Part shown: positions 46,422 through 55,418 of the stretch, one piece after another
Layout of the letters: each line of letters starts with the position of its first letter
How positions within the stretch are numbered: the stretch's first letter is position 1
Assembly: GCF_013367775.1 (NCBI RefSeq)
Contig: NZ_CP055157.1
Span: forward strand, 806,001 to 870,000
Source: Microbulbifer sp. YPW1
GTDB taxonomy: Bacteria; Pseudomonadota; Gammaproteobacteria; Pseudomonadales; Cellvibrionaceae
Direction of reading: 5' to 3'
Length of the DNA stretch: 64,000 nucleotides
The notes under the pieces: model-generated
What the model saw: only the letters and a program-made list of their open reading frames with translations
Databases searched by the model: none
Told to the model about the DNA's origin: nothing
Translations under genes and position numbers: made by a program

Positions 46422-47414
46422 TTGAACAAGAATAAACTGCAGGCCGCCCTGCTAACCCTGCTGCTGGGCGCAACCGCCAGCCACGCACAGAATCCGCTCG
46501 ACTTCGGTAGCGATATTAAAACCGCCGACCCTTCCGGCCACGTGTGGCAAGACGGCAAGATGTATCTCTACACTTCCCACGACGAGGAGTGTCAGGAAGA
46601 CTTCTGGATGAAGAACTGGCACGTGTTTTCATCGGAAGACCTGGTGAACTGGGAAGACCACGGCGCCGTGCTGTCTGTGGACGATCTCAGCTGGGCGGAC
46701 AACTACGCCTGGGCCCCGGATGCGGCCTACAAGAACGGCAATTACTATCTGGTATTCCCCGCCGGCACCGGCCACAAGGACCGCGCCAATCCGGAGAAGA
46801 GCACCAAGTGGATGGGTATCGGCATCGCCGTCAGCGACTCTCCCACCGGCCCGTTCAAAGACGCCATCGGCGCTCCCCTGTGGCGCGAGCCCTATGCCAA
46901 CGACCCGGCCCTGTTCGTGGATGACGACGGCAAAGCCTACCTGTATTTCCACGGCACCAAGTTTGACTACTACGTGGCGGAAATGGCCGACGATATGCTG
47001 AGTATCAAGGGCGATTTCAAGAAGATGGACATGGGTGGCTACGAGCCCAAAATGGAAGGCCCCTGGGTGTTCAAGCGCGGTGACAAGTACTACTTCACCA
47101 TGCCGGAGAACAACCGCGAACTCGCCTACTACATGTCTGACACTCCGGTGGGCCCCTGGGAGTACAAGGGTGTTTTCATGGAGCAGGAACACGAGAGCAA
47201 TAACCACCACTCTATCGTCGAATACAAGGGGCAGTGGATCCTGTTTTACCATCGCTGGCTGAAATCACCGGCGTCCAGCTGCGAGAAGCGCCAGCGCTAC
47301 TCCACTGCCGAATACCTGCACTTCAACGAAGACGGCACCATCCGCAAGGTGGAACGCACCGAACAGGGCGTGGCCGATTTTGCCGAGCGGGTGAAAAACG
47401 CCAGTGCGGACTGA
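46422..47414 (+). CDS. GH43 glycoside hydrolase, secreted, TTG start
   Basis: A 330-residue exported glycosidase. The only start that fits is TTG at 46422, with GGAG 6 bp upstream: the nearby ATG at 46407 is followed after three codons by a stop (ATG AAG GAG TGA). The signal peptide ends at SHA (residue 22). Catalytic candidates are Asp36 (TADP), Asp161 (ANDP) and Glu212 (KMEGPW). It resembles the first GH43 in this window more than the GH43_26 pair and could act on arabinoxylan or arabinogalactan side chains. It lies away from the arabinan locus, between transporter and peptidase genes. Confidence 0.85.
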   Translation: MNKNKLQAALLTLLLGATASHAQNPLDFGSDIKTADPSGHVWQDGKMYLYTSHDEECQEDFWMKNWHVFSSEDLVNWEDHGAVLSVDDLSWADNYAWAPDAAYKNGNYYLVFPAGTGHKDRANPEKSTKWMGIGIAVSDSPTGPFKDAIGAPLWREPYANDPALFVDDDGKAYLYFHGTKFDYYVAEMADDMLSIKGDFKKMDMGGYEPKMEGPWVFKRGDKYYFTMPENNRELAYYMSDTPVGPWEYKGVFMEQEHESNNHHSIVEYKGQWILFYHRWLKSPASSCEKRQRYSTAEYLHFNEDGTIRKVERTEQGVADFAERVKNASAD

Positions 47415-47434
47415 TACCAAGTGAGTGCTACCGG

Positions 47435-47462
47435 GCACGCTTCCCCGCACGGGGGAGCGTGC
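47435..47462. terminator. Hairpin between GH43 and TPR genes
   Basis: Stem GCACGCTTCCCC/GGGGAGCGTGC with one bulged T and a four-base loop, located between convergent genes. There is no clear T run, so the termination strength is uncertain. Confidence 0.5.
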
Positions 47463-47465
47463 AAC

Positions 47466-47792
47466 TCAGCTGCGTTTACGCGCCAGCTTTTTCAGAAATA
47501 CCCCGATTTCCCGTTCCACCTGTACATCGCCCTTCTCCTGCGCTACCACCAGTCCTTGCACAAATGCCCGGGTCGCCGCGGCATCATTGCCCAGCGCCAT
47601 CTCACTGCGCCCGAGCAGCTTCCAGGCCGCGGAGTGGTCCGGCATTTGCTTGACACACTCCCGCAGGTGCTCCGCAGCAGCCGCGTGATTCTTTTCATTG
47701 AACAGGGCGCTCCCCAGGCCAAAACGCAACAGCGGGGAATCCTTGCCCGCTTCCAGCTGGGCCTATAAGCGTTCAATGATGGGATTGGTCAT
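47466..47792 (-). pseudogene. TPR-repeat protein gene with in-frame TAG at codon 10
   Basis: Reading leftward from the ATG at 47792 gives MTNPIIERL, then TAG (47765-47763), then AQLEAGKDSPLLRFGLGSALFNEK and tetratricopeptide-like helices in the same frame to the stop at 47466. Without the TAG this would be a 108-residue TPR protein with a natural N-terminus. CAG or GAG to TAG is a one-base change. GGAG lies 10 bp before the ATG. A shorter product could start at the TTG at 47729. A sequencing error, a true nonsense mutation, or suppression cannot be told apart here. Confidence 0.65.
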
Positions 47793-47924
47793 GGGGTAAT
47801 CACTCCAATTCGCGTTAGACTCGGGTTCAGCGCCACAAGCGCTCCCTGGCAATACCGGTTCGCCGGGCATCGAGCACCGACTACCGACCATAACAACAAG
47901 CGATCTGAAAAACAGGAACCCCTT

Positions 47925-49226
47925 GTGAAAAAGACACTGCTTTCTCTGTCCCTGGCCCTGGCCAGCACTTCCAGCTTTATCCACGCCGCCCCCACCGACG
48001 CCGACAAGCAACTGGCGCAGACCGAAGATGAAGTCATCGAGTGGCGCCGCCACCTGCACCAGAACCCGGAACTGGGTAACCGCGAGTTCGAGACCGCCAA
48101 ATACATCACCGCACACCTCAAGTCCCTGGGCATGGAAGTGGAAACCGGCATTGCCCACACCGGCGTGGTCGGCCTGCTCAAGGGCGGCAAACCCGGCCCC
48201 ACCGTCGCCCTGCGCGCGGATATGGACGCACTGCCGGTCACCGAGGAAGTGGATCTTCCCTTCGCCTCCAAGGCCAAAACTGAATACAACGGGGAGCAAG
48301 TGGGAGTGATGCACGCCTGCGGCCACGATACCCACGTCGCCATGCTGATGGGTGCCGCCCAGGTACTGGCGGAGATGAAGGATGAGCTGGCAGGTAACGT
48401 CCTGTTTATCTTCCAACCCGCAGAAGAAGGCGCACCCGACGGCGAGGAAGGCGGTGCGGAACTGATGCTGAAAGAGGGGCTGTTCAAGAAATACAAGCCG
48501 GAAGTGGCCTTTGGCCAGCATGTGACCTCCAGCCTGCCGAGCGGCGTGATCGGCTACCGTTCCGGTCCACTGATGGCCAGCTCCGATGAATTCCGCATCA
48601 ATGTGAAAGGCCGCCAGACCCACGGCTCGCGTCCCTGGGGCGGCGTCGACCCGATCACTGCCGCCGCGCAGATCGTGATGGGCACCCAGACCCTGGTCAG
48701 CCGCCAGATTGACATCACCAAAGAACCCGCGGTGGTTTCCTTCGGCGTGATCGATGGCGGTGTGCGCAACAATATCATCCCCGACAGTGTCTACCTGAAC
48801 GGCACCATCCGCAATTTCGATATGGACAACCGCCAGGAGATTTTCAAGCGCCTGAAAACAACCGCCGAACTGATTGCCGAAAGCAGCGGCGCAAAGGCAG
48901 AAGTGGAAATCCTGGAAGGTTACCCGGTTACCTCGAATAACCCGGAACTGACCGAGGCCGCCATCCCGGCCCTGCAAGCAGCCGCCGGCGACAGCAAGGT
49001 GATGGTGATTCCAAAAATTACCGGCGCCGAAGACTTCTCCTTCTTCGCCAATGAAATTCCGGGGTTTTACTATTTCCTCGGCGTTACCCCGGCAGGGACA
49101 AACCCGGCCACTGCAGCCAGCAACCACTCTCCGCGTTTCTATGTGGATGAGAGCGCGCTCAAGGTCGGCACCAAGGCGATTACCCAGTTAACCCTGGATT
49201 ATATGGCGAGCAAAACCGCGAATTAA
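47925..49226 (+). CDS. M20-family amidohydrolase, exported
   Basis: A 433-residue metal-dependent amidase/carboxypeptidase related to hippurate, IAA-amino-acid and aminobenzoyl-glutamate hydrolases. The signal peptide ends near HAA (residue 22), so it works in the periplasm. Metal ligands are visible in MHACGHDTHVAML and PAEEGAPDGEEGG, and the C-terminal GAEDFSFF loop supplies another. The lid domain is the 190-310 region. It uses a GTG start with AGGA 7 bp upstream. Substrates are probably N-acyl or p-aminobenzoyl amino acids; the AbgT-type transporter nearby supports but does not prove this. Confidence 0.88.
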   Translation: MKKTLLSLSLALASTSSFIHAAPTDADKQLAQTEDEVIEWRRHLHQNPELGNREFETAKYITAHLKSLGMEVETGIAHTGVVGLLKGGKPGPTVALRADMDALPVTEEVDLPFASKAKTEYNGEQVGVMHACGHDTHVAMLMGAAQVLAEMKDELAGNVLFIFQPAEEGAPDGEEGGAELMLKEGLFKKYKPEVAFGQHVTSSLPSGVIGYRSGPLMASSDEFRINVKGRQTHGSRPWGGVDPITAAAQIVMGTQTLVSRQIDITKEPAVVSFGVIDGGVRNNIIPDSVYLNGTIRNFDMDNRQEIFKRLKTTAELIAESSGAKAEVEILEGYPVTSNNPELTEAAIPALQAAAGDSKVMVIPKITGAEDFSFFANEIPGFYYFLGVTPAGTNPATAASNHSPRFYVDESALKVGTKAITQLTLDYMASKTAN

Positions 49227-49235
49227 TTGCAGTCA

Positions 49236-49263
49236 AAAAAACGGGGCATATGCCCCGTTTTTT
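49236..49263. terminator. Perfect 14 bp palindromic terminator
   Basis: A/T-flanked CGGGGCAT/ATGCCCCG palindrome just after the amidohydrolase stop codon. Confidence 0.95.
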
Positions 49264-49347
49264 ATACCCGGTTGTTTACCGGCTTATTCAACGCAATGGA
49301 GACAACTAGTTTCCGACGACCATCAACACGAAAGTGGAGAACAGCTT

Positions 49348-50394
49348 ATGGGCCTGAATCAGTCTGAAGATCAAAACCGCCGTTTAGTCCTGGCATCCCG
49401 CCCCGTTGGGGCGCCTGGGCCGAGCAATTTTCGCCTTGAAAAGACCGATATTCCCCAGCCATCAGAAGGCCAGGTTCTGATTCGCACCGTGTTTCTTTCC
49501 CTCGACCCTTATATGCGCGGCCGTATGAGCGATGCTGCCTCCTACGCCGAGCCAGTAGGAATCGGCGAGGTGATGGTTGGCGGTACCGTAAACCGGGTGG
49601 TTGAGTCCCACCTGGACGGTTTCGAGAAAGGCGACTGGGTGCTCTCCTACACCTGCGGCTGGCAGGACTATGCGCTGTCCGACGGCACCATGCTGATCAA
49701 CCTCGGTAAAAATCCCGCGCAACCCTCTCTGGCACTGGGCCTGCTAGGTATGCCCGGATTTACCGCGTATATGGGTTTACTGGATATCGGCGCCCCCAAG
49801 GAAGGCGAAACCCTGGTTGTCGCCGCAGCCACGGGCCCGGTGGGGGCAACCGTCGGCCAGATCGGCAAGCTGAAAGGCTGTCGTGCGGTAGGTGTCGCAG
49901 GCGGTGCAGAAAAATGCCGTTTCGCCGTAGAGGAGCTGGGGTTTGATGCGTGTATCGACCACTACGCAGAAGACTTCGCCGAGCAGCTGGCAAAGGCCTG
50001 CCCTGACGGTATCGATATTTACTACGAGAATGTCGGCGGCAAGGTATTGGACGGAGTCCTGCCACTGCTTAACACCGGCGCGCGCATTCCGGTATGCGGC
50101 CTGATCTCACAGTACAACGCCACCGAACTGCCCCCGGGGCCAGACCGTCTCGGCCTGCTGATGAGTCAGATCCTGGTCAAACGCATGAAGGTACAGGGCT
50201 TCATTATTTTCGATGACTACGGCCACCGCTACGACGAGTTCTATGAGGAAATGTTGCGCTGGTACAGCGAAGGCAAGATCAAATACCGCGAACAGGTTGT
50301 GGACAATCTTGAACAGGCACCGGAAGCTTTTGCCGGCATGCTGGAGGGCAAGAACTTTGGCAAGCTGGTAGTCCGTGTGGGCAGCGATAGCTGA
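49348..50394 (+). CDS. Zinc-free medium-chain NADP-dependent oxidoreductase (CurA/PTGR-like)
   Basis: A 348-residue cytosolic alkenal/one oxidoreductase-type enzyme of the leukotriene B4 dehydrogenase family. LSLDPYMRGRM, GTVNRVVES, the AATGPVGATVGQIGKLKG Rossmann motif and YYENVGGKVLDGVLPLL are family signatures. Such enzymes reduce alpha,beta-unsaturated carbonyls using NADPH. GTGGAG precedes the ATG. Single gene with its own terminator. Confidence 0.9.
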   Translation: MGLNQSEDQNRRLVLASRPVGAPGPSNFRLEKTDIPQPSEGQVLIRTVFLSLDPYMRGRMSDAASYAEPVGIGEVMVGGTVNRVVESHLDGFEKGDWVLSYTCGWQDYALSDGTMLINLGKNPAQPSLALGLLGMPGFTAYMGLLDIGAPKEGETLVVAAATGPVGATVGQIGKLKGCRAVGVAGGAEKCRFAVEELGFDACIDHYAEDFAEQLAKACPDGIDIYYENVGGKVLDGVLPLLNTGARIPVCGLISQYNATELPPGPDRLGLLMSQILVKRMKVQGFIIFDDYGHRYDEFYEEMLRWYSEGKIKYREQVVDNLEQAPEAFAGMLEGKNFGKLVVRVGSDS

Positions 50395-50406
50395 AACCGG
50401 GCAAAC

Positions 50407-50438
50407 AAAAAAGGCGGGATTTGACTCCCGCCTTTTTT
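50407..50438. terminator. Bidirectional terminator between oxidoreductase and rhlE
   Basis: AAAAAAGGCGGGA/TCCCGCCTTTTTT stem with a short loop; symmetrical A and T runs serve both convergent genes. Confidence 0.95.
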
Positions 50439-50491
50439 GATTCCAGCGCATTGCCCCTACAGCGGCGCAATGCTGCCGGTCAGTCTAGTGC

Positions 50492-51931
50492 TCAGTTTGC
50501 GCGGCGCTGGCGCGGACGCTGATCACTGTTGCCGCCCGTGCGATTACCGCGTTCACCACCGCCAGACGGCTTGCGGTTACCGTTGCCACGTGCACCATTT
50601 TCAGTACGCTGGGCGTTGTTGCGGCTGTCGGAACGATTGCCGGAGCGGTTGCCCGAGCGGGATTCACCGTTACCGGAACGCTCACCAGAGCCATTGTTGC
50701 CCGGTTTTCCCCGACGACTCGAAGGCTTCTTGCGCGCGGCGCCATCGCGGCGTACCTGGGCGCCTCGAGCGGCCTTGCCACCGGATTCCGGAAGCTGGTG
50801 ATCCGGCTCAAAGCCTTCAATTTCTTCGCGCTCGATGGGCTTCTGAATCAGTTTTTCGATATCACGCAGCTGTTTGATTTCATCTGCAGATACCAGGGAC
50901 ACCGCCTGTCCGTTGGCGCCGGCACGGCCGGTACGACCGATGCGATGCACGTAATCCTCGGGCACATTCGGCAGGTCGAAGTTCACTACCTGCGGCAGCT
51001 GATCGATATCGATACCGCGCGCGGCGATATCCGTTGCCACCAGAATCTGTACCTTGCCACTTTTGAAATCTGCCAGGGCTTTGGTGCGCGCATTCTGGCT
51101 CTTGTTGCCGTGAATCGCCGCCGCCGGGATACGGCTCTGCTCCAGCTGTTTGGCCAGGCGGTTGGCACCGTGCTTGGTGCGGCTGAAGACCAGTGCCTGA
51201 TGCCAGCCGTTTTCCTTGATCAGGTGACACAGCAGCGAGGCCTTGCGGGCCTTGTCCACCGGGTGCAACTTCTGGCTCACGGTTTTGGTGGTGCTGTTGC
51301 GCGGGCTTACATCGATCTCTACCGGGTCGTTCACCAGGCCTTTGGCCAGGGTGCGGATTTCCGGAGAGAAGGTCGCGGAGAAAAGCAGGTTCTGACGTTT
51401 CGCCGGCAGTACCCGCAGGATTTTTTTGATGTCGTGGATAAAGCCCATGTCCAGCATGCGGTCAGCTTCGTCCAGCACCAGGGTTTCCAGCTTGTCGAAC
51501 TTGATCGCGCGCTGGTTGTACAGATCCAGCAGGCGGCCCGGTGTGGCCACGAGAATGTCGGCACCGCCGCGCAGGCGCATCATCTGCGGGTTGATTTTGA
51601 CCCCGCCAAATACCACCGAGTGACGCATGGGCAGGTACTGGCTGTAGCTCTGCACATTGTCGAATACCTGTGCCGCCAGTTCGCGGGTCGGAGTCAGTAC
51701 CAGGGCGCGCACCTGATTGTTGCGCGCGCGTTCACCGGCGCTCAGCTTGTGCAGCAGAGGCAGGGTAAAGCCGGCAGTCTTGCCGGTACCGGTCTGTGCC
51801 GCCGCCATTACATCGCCACCGCGCATCACTACGGGAATGGCCTGCTCCTGAATCGGGGTGGGTTGGGTATAGCCCTGCTCCGCAACGGCGCGGGAAATTT
51901 CCGGCACTAGGCCGAGGTCTTCAAATAACAT
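50492..51931 (-). CDS. rhlE: DEAD-box RNA helicase RhlE-type
   Basis: A 479-residue ATP-dependent RNA helicase. Motif Q ([13 protein letters not shown]), motif I (AAQTGTGKT), Ia (PTRELAAQV), II ([13 protein letters not shown]), III (SATF), and VI ([10 protein letters not shown]) are all present. After residue 400 the tail is low-complexity, rich in Arg, Gly, Asn and Ser ([15 protein letters not shown] repeats), typical of RNA-binding tails of RhlE. It begins at 51931 after a long upstream region without genes, which may hold a regulated leader. Confidence 0.93.
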   Translation of the reverse strand: MLFEDLGLVPEISRAVAEQGYTQPTPIQEQAIPVVMRGGDVMAAAQTGTGKTAGFTLPLLHKLSAGERARNNQVRALVLTPTRELAAQVFDNVQSYSQYLPMRHSVVFGGVKINPQMMRLRGGADILVATPGRLLDLYNQRAIKFDKLETLVLDEADRMLDMGFIHDIKKILRVLPAKRQNLLFSATFSPEIRTLAKGLVNDPVEIDVSPRNSTTKTVSQKLHPVDKARKASLLCHLIKENGWHQALVFSRTKHGANRLAKQLEQSRIPAAAIHGNKSQNARTKALADFKSGKVQILVATDIAARGIDIDQLPQVVNFDLPNVPEDYVHRIGRTGRAGANGQAVSLVSADEIKQLRDIEKLIQKPIEREEIEGFEPDHQLPESGGKAARGAQVRRDGAARKKPSSRRGKPGNNGSGERSGNGESRSGNRSGNRSDSRNNAQRTENGARGNGNRKPSGGGERGNRTGGNSDQRPRQRRAN

Positions 51932-52383
51932 AGAAATTCTTTCTTGAGTGCGGTCAGTGGAACAATCACACCGACCTGCGTGTTACGCCCGAGCCTGTCG
52001 CTCCGGGCAAAACTGGAATGCTCAGTCCGCCGTGCCCGCTTAAAGGGCCGATGTTCCACGGAGTGAGATTGGTTGCCGCCTGAGGCATTGGCCGAAAGTT
52101 CTATTTCGGCATGGTGCGGCATTCAGTAGAAAGGAATCAGACACACTGCTTAGTACAGTGTTCCAGAAATGAGCCGGAAGTAAGTCCGGCCTACAGATGA
52201 CGCAACTGGCAGTCTTGCCAGCCGCGGCACTATAACACAGCGCGGCAGACTGCCCAGTTTTAATTGTATTTTTGCGTAGCGGACACTTTCTCCCCGGCTT
52301 ACGGGCTCTCCGTGCGGTGGAACCTTTCGATGGAAATTCCCCCACCGTAAACTTTCTCCACTACGCAACGGGGAGGGCAAACG
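51932..52383. other. Gene-free region between divergent rhlE and GNAT genes
   Basis: About 450 bp with no credible coding sequence. A GGCAGTCTTGCCA-like stem near 52209-52256 and a minus-strand TATAGT around 52230 could belong to the rhlE promoter and leader. Long leaders are common for RNA helicase genes, but nothing here identifies a known riboregulator. Confidence 0.5.
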
Positions 52384-52968
52384 ATGTCTGGTACGAGACG
52401 CACTTCATCATTAGCGGGGCCTGTGGGAGCAGGATATTCCAGTGGCGATCAGGGTTACGGTGATACCCGTTACACCTTGCGTGATGGCCGCGAGGTGAGT
52501 ATCCGTCCGGTGTGCCCTGCTGATGGCGACATGGAGCGGGAACTGATCGAGAGCCTGTCCGCCGACTCCAGTCGTATGCGCTTTCTAGGCGGTATTGGTC
52601 GAGTCAGTCAGCAACTGATGCATATCCTCAACGACAACGATGCCCAGCACGAAGCCTTTATTGCGCTGCATGAAGACGACTCAGGCACCTTGCACGCTGT
52701 GGGTGTAGCCAACTTTGCCTGCGATCCCGATGGGCACTCCTGTGAATGTGCCGTGGTGGTCGCCGATGACTGGCAAAATATGGGCCTGGGCAAGCGTCTC
52801 CTTCAGGAGCTGGTGGATGCGGCCAAGGCGGACGGCCTCGATGAAATCTACTCCGTCGAATCCGCAGGCAATAATGCCATCGACCGCGTGGCGCGGGAGC
52901 TGGGGTTTAACTGCAAGGCGGACCCGCGCGACTACACGACGGTGCGCTACAGCCTGCAACTGCACTGA
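52384..52968 (+). CDS. GNAT-family N-acetyltransferase
   Basis: A 194-residue acetyltransferase. The acetyl-CoA loop is WQNMGLGKRLLQ (about residues 130-141), after the CAVVVADDWQ strand. The IRPVCPADGDMERELIESLSADSSRMRFLGG segment is like the GNAT domains fused to acyl-CoA synthetases (Pat type), but here the domain stands alone. A protein lysine acetyltransferase role is possible. The first 30 residues are low in hydrophobicity and probably disordered. GGAG lies 8 bp before the ATG. Confidence 0.85.
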   Translation: MSGTRRTSSLAGPVGAGYSSGDQGYGDTRYTLRDGREVSIRPVCPADGDMERELIESLSADSSRMRFLGGIGRVSQQLMHILNDNDAQHEAFIALHEDDSGTLHAVGVANFACDPDGHSCECAVVVADDWQNMGLGKRLLQELVDAAKADGLDEIYSVESAGNNAIDRVARELGFNCKADPRDYTTVRYSLQLH

Positions 52969-53303
52969 CCGGCAATCATTGAGCAACAACAGAGACTCAA
53001 ACAGGAAGACAGACCGGTGCGGGGCAAACCTGCTCCGCCCGTGACAGGTACCGGGGCCGGGTTCTTAAACGAATCCGGCCCTTCTAGTCACCCTCACATC
53101 ACATCCTTCGTATGTCCCGCACCCGCTTCCCCGGAAAATCCACCTCAGCCTACACCTCCGCGATAGACCCGCCGCAATTGTCAATTTTTTGACATTCTAC
53201 GCGTCAACGGGTTACCTAGAATGACACCAGCGATGGGCCCGGCTTCGCCTGCGGAGAATTTGGGCTATACAACACAATATCTAATAATAATTCGGAGGTT
53301 CCC
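52969..53303. other. Gene-free region upstream of BASS transporter
   Basis: About 335 bp without a gene. The right half holds the Crp/Fnr-type promoter described separately; the left half has no recognised element apart from a possible weak GC hairpin after the GNAT gene. Confidence 0.5.
53179..53222 (+). promoter_or_regulatory. Crp/Fnr-type dyad with -10 box upstream of BASS transporter gene
   Basis: TGTCAA-TTTT-TTGACA (53179-53194) is a perfect 6-4-6 dyad. TAGAAT follows after 22 bp (53217-53222). The dyad centre lies 30.5 bp before the -10 box, so about -41.5 from an expected start site, the class II activator position. The same layout occurs at 56123-56166. Confidence 0.65.
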
Positions 53304-54218
53304 ATGGAATCCGGCCCCCTGATCTCGATCGGCCTGCCGATCGCCCTGTTTATCATCATGATCGGTATCGGTCTGACCCTCACCGGTCGCGACTTTCACC
53401 AGGTCACCGTCAAGCCTACGGGTCTGATTTTCGGCACCCTGGCACAAATTATCCTGATGCCCGCTGCGGCATTCGCTCTGGCCTGGCTTCTGGAACTGCC
53501 GCCGGCGATGGCAGTGGGGCTGGTGATCATTGCCGCCTGCCCCGGTGGCACCACCTCCAATTTGTTCACCCTGCTGGCGAAGGGTAATGTCGCCCTATCC
53601 ATCGTGCTCACCGTGTCGGCAAGTCTCATCACCATCATGACCCTGCCGCTGATCACCAACTTTGCGTTGAAGCTCTACTTCGGCACCCAGGAGGAAATTT
53701 CACTCCCCCTGGGGAAAACCGTTGTGATGCTCTCGGTGATCGTGCTGCTACCGGTAGCCATCGGCATGACTATTAAAGCCTTCCAGCCAAACCTGGCGGC
53801 GCGGGCCGAGGGCATTGTGAGTATTTTCGGTGGGCTGGTCCTGGCCGCTCTGGTCGCCGGGATCGTATACGGTATCCGCGACCGATTTGTCGATCTGCTG
53901 ATTCAGGCAGGTCCTGCCACCATCGCGCTCAATATTCTGGGTATTGGCATCGGACTACTGTGTATGCGGGCCGTGGGACTGGGTATCCGGGAGCGCCTCG
54001 CGGTGGCCACGGAACTGGGTATCAAAAACGGGACGCTGGGACTGATGGTCACTCTCACCCTTCTCCATTCCAGCGATATGTCCGTACCCTCGGCCATCTA
54101 CGGCGTAATCATGTTTCCGCTCGGTTTCCTGCTCGTGGCGTACGGGCGCCGCCTGGTCAGGGCCGGTACACCGTCAGAATCCGCAGGGGAAAGGTCCCAC
54201 CCTGCAGAAGTGGGATAA
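53304..54218 (+). CDS. Bile acid:sodium symporter (BASS) family transporter
   Basis: Inner-membrane transporter, 304 residues, about nine or ten helices. The AACPGGTTSNLFTLLAKGNVALS stretch and the ELGIKNGTLGLMV segment are the two sodium-site crossover regions of the family. Bacterial members carry organic anions such as keto acids, pantoate or bile acids; the substrate here is unknown. GGAGG lies 5 bp before the ATG. It is followed 74 bp later by an alpha/beta hydrolase gene on the same strand. Confidence 0.9.
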   Translation: MESGPLISIGLPIALFIIMIGIGLTLTGRDFHQVTVKPTGLIFGTLAQIILMPAAAFALAWLLELPPAMAVGLVIIAACPGGTTSNLFTLLAKGNVALSIVLTVSASLITIMTLPLITNFALKLYFGTQEEISLPLGKTVVMLSVIVLLPVAIGMTIKAFQPNLAARAEGIVSIFGGLVLAALVAGIVYGIRDRFVDLLIQAGPATIALNILGIGIGLLCMRAVGLGIRERLAVATELGIKNGTLGLMVTLTLLHSSDMSVPSAIYGVIMFPLGFLLVAYGRRLVRAGTPSESAGERSHPAEVG

Positions 54219-54292
54219 GTATTTGCCCTGCGTCGTTTGACTGGCTCCAAGCGTCCGATAGAGTGGCCTCAAAGTAATTTTGAGGCCCTCTC

Positions 54293-55378
54293 ATGACCCA
54301 GGCACGCCCTTCCCAATTACTCGCCTTCTTCCTGTGCACCTGTCTCCTGTTGGCGCTTGGCGCCGGGCGTGTAACCGCAGCGGTTGCGCCAGACACAGGA
54401 TTCCCTGAATCCCTCTCCCCAGAAGCTCTGCCAACCCCTGTGGAGTACCGGGATGTTCAGTGGGTGCAGGCAGGGAATAAAACCCTCACCACCGATATCT
54501 TCGTGCCGAATACCGGGCGCAAGCAGTATCCGGTAGTGGTGATCTTCCACGGCGGCGGCTGGCTGATTAACGACAACCGCATCATGGATGCAGCCGCAAA
54601 GTACCTGGCCCGCCACGGTGAGTTTGTCGTGGCAAATATGAACTACCGGCTACTGGGGGATAACCAGAACACCACTACCATGGACGAGATCGTGGGAGAT
54701 GTGCTCGGTGGTGTGTTGTGGGTGAAGGAACATATTTCGGAATATCAGGGCAATCCGGAGCGCATCGCGGTCACTGGAGACAGTGCCGGTGGCCACCTGA
54801 GCGCAATGGTGCTACTGGCGGCAAATAACCTGAGCGGCGAGGCATTCTCACCAGAAAACCTCGCGTTCCGCCCCACCTATATGCCCGCGGGAAAAACGCC
54901 GGAGCAGATAGCGGATAACGGGGAGTTGCAGGTGCAGGCTGCCGTATTCAGTTACGGGGCATTCGACCTTTACCGCGCAGCCCAGACCGGTTTTGAGTCA
55001 CCCGGAAATATTTTCTGGAAACTGGGCAACACAGAACCTCGCGGCATTATGGGCAAGGAGTTCAACGTAGAAAGCGCCCCGGAACTCTACAAAGCCGTGT
55101 CACCGGCTTATCTTATCCCCGACGCCGGGGACAGGAAGCTGCCGCCGATATTCGCCCATGTAGGCAGTAAGGACACCACGACACCACCGAGCGCGGTAAA
55201 GGCATTCGTCGACAAGCTGGTAGCGGCCGGGCAGCCTGCCCGGTTCAAGGAATATCCCGGGAAAAATCACGCGTTTCTGGATACCGGGTGTAATGAGTTT
55301 CTCGGGAACTGCTTCGACAAAGACGCTCCGGAAACACTGAACGATATGATTGAATTTTTACAGGCACATCTGGAGTGA
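54293..55378 (+). CDS. Alpha/beta hydrolase (esterase), exported
   Basis: A 361-residue esterase/lipase of the BD-FAE/hormone-sensitive-lipase type. A signal peptide ends near VTAA (residue 31). The oxyanion motif is FHGGGWLI, the nucleophile elbow TGDSAGGHL, and the C-terminal catalytic Asp and His are plausible in HVGSKDTTTPP and GKNHAFLD. A GAGG sequence precedes the ATG. It may release an organic acid that the BASS transporter imports; this is inferred from order and shared promoter. Confidence 0.87.
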   Translation: MTQARPSQLLAFFLCTCLLLALGAGRVTAAVAPDTGFPESLSPEALPTPVEYRDVQWVQAGNKTLTTDIFVPNTGRKQYPVVVIFHGGGWLINDNRIMDAAAKYLARHGEFVVANMNYRLLGDNQNTTTMDEIVGDVLGGVLWVKEHISEYQGNPERIAVTGDSAGGHLSAMVLLAANNLSGEAFSPENLAFRPTYMPAGKTPEQIADNGELQVQAAVFSYGAFDLYRAAQTGFESPGNIFWKLGNTEPRGIMGKEFNVESAPELYKAVSPAYLIPDAGDRKLPPIFAHVGSKDTTTPPSAVKAFVDKLVAAGQPARFKEYPGKNHAFLDTGCNEFLGNCFDKDAPETLNDMIEFLQAHLE

Positions 55379-55418
55379 AGGCGAGTCGCAACCGAAGCCG
55401 GGCCTGCTCGCTCCCTTG

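Noticed and set aside
47763..49127. 454-codon minus-strand frame opposite the M20 gene
   Set aside because: Only its last nine codons (MTNPIIERL) are meaningful, as the start of the interrupted TPR gene; the rest is antisense.
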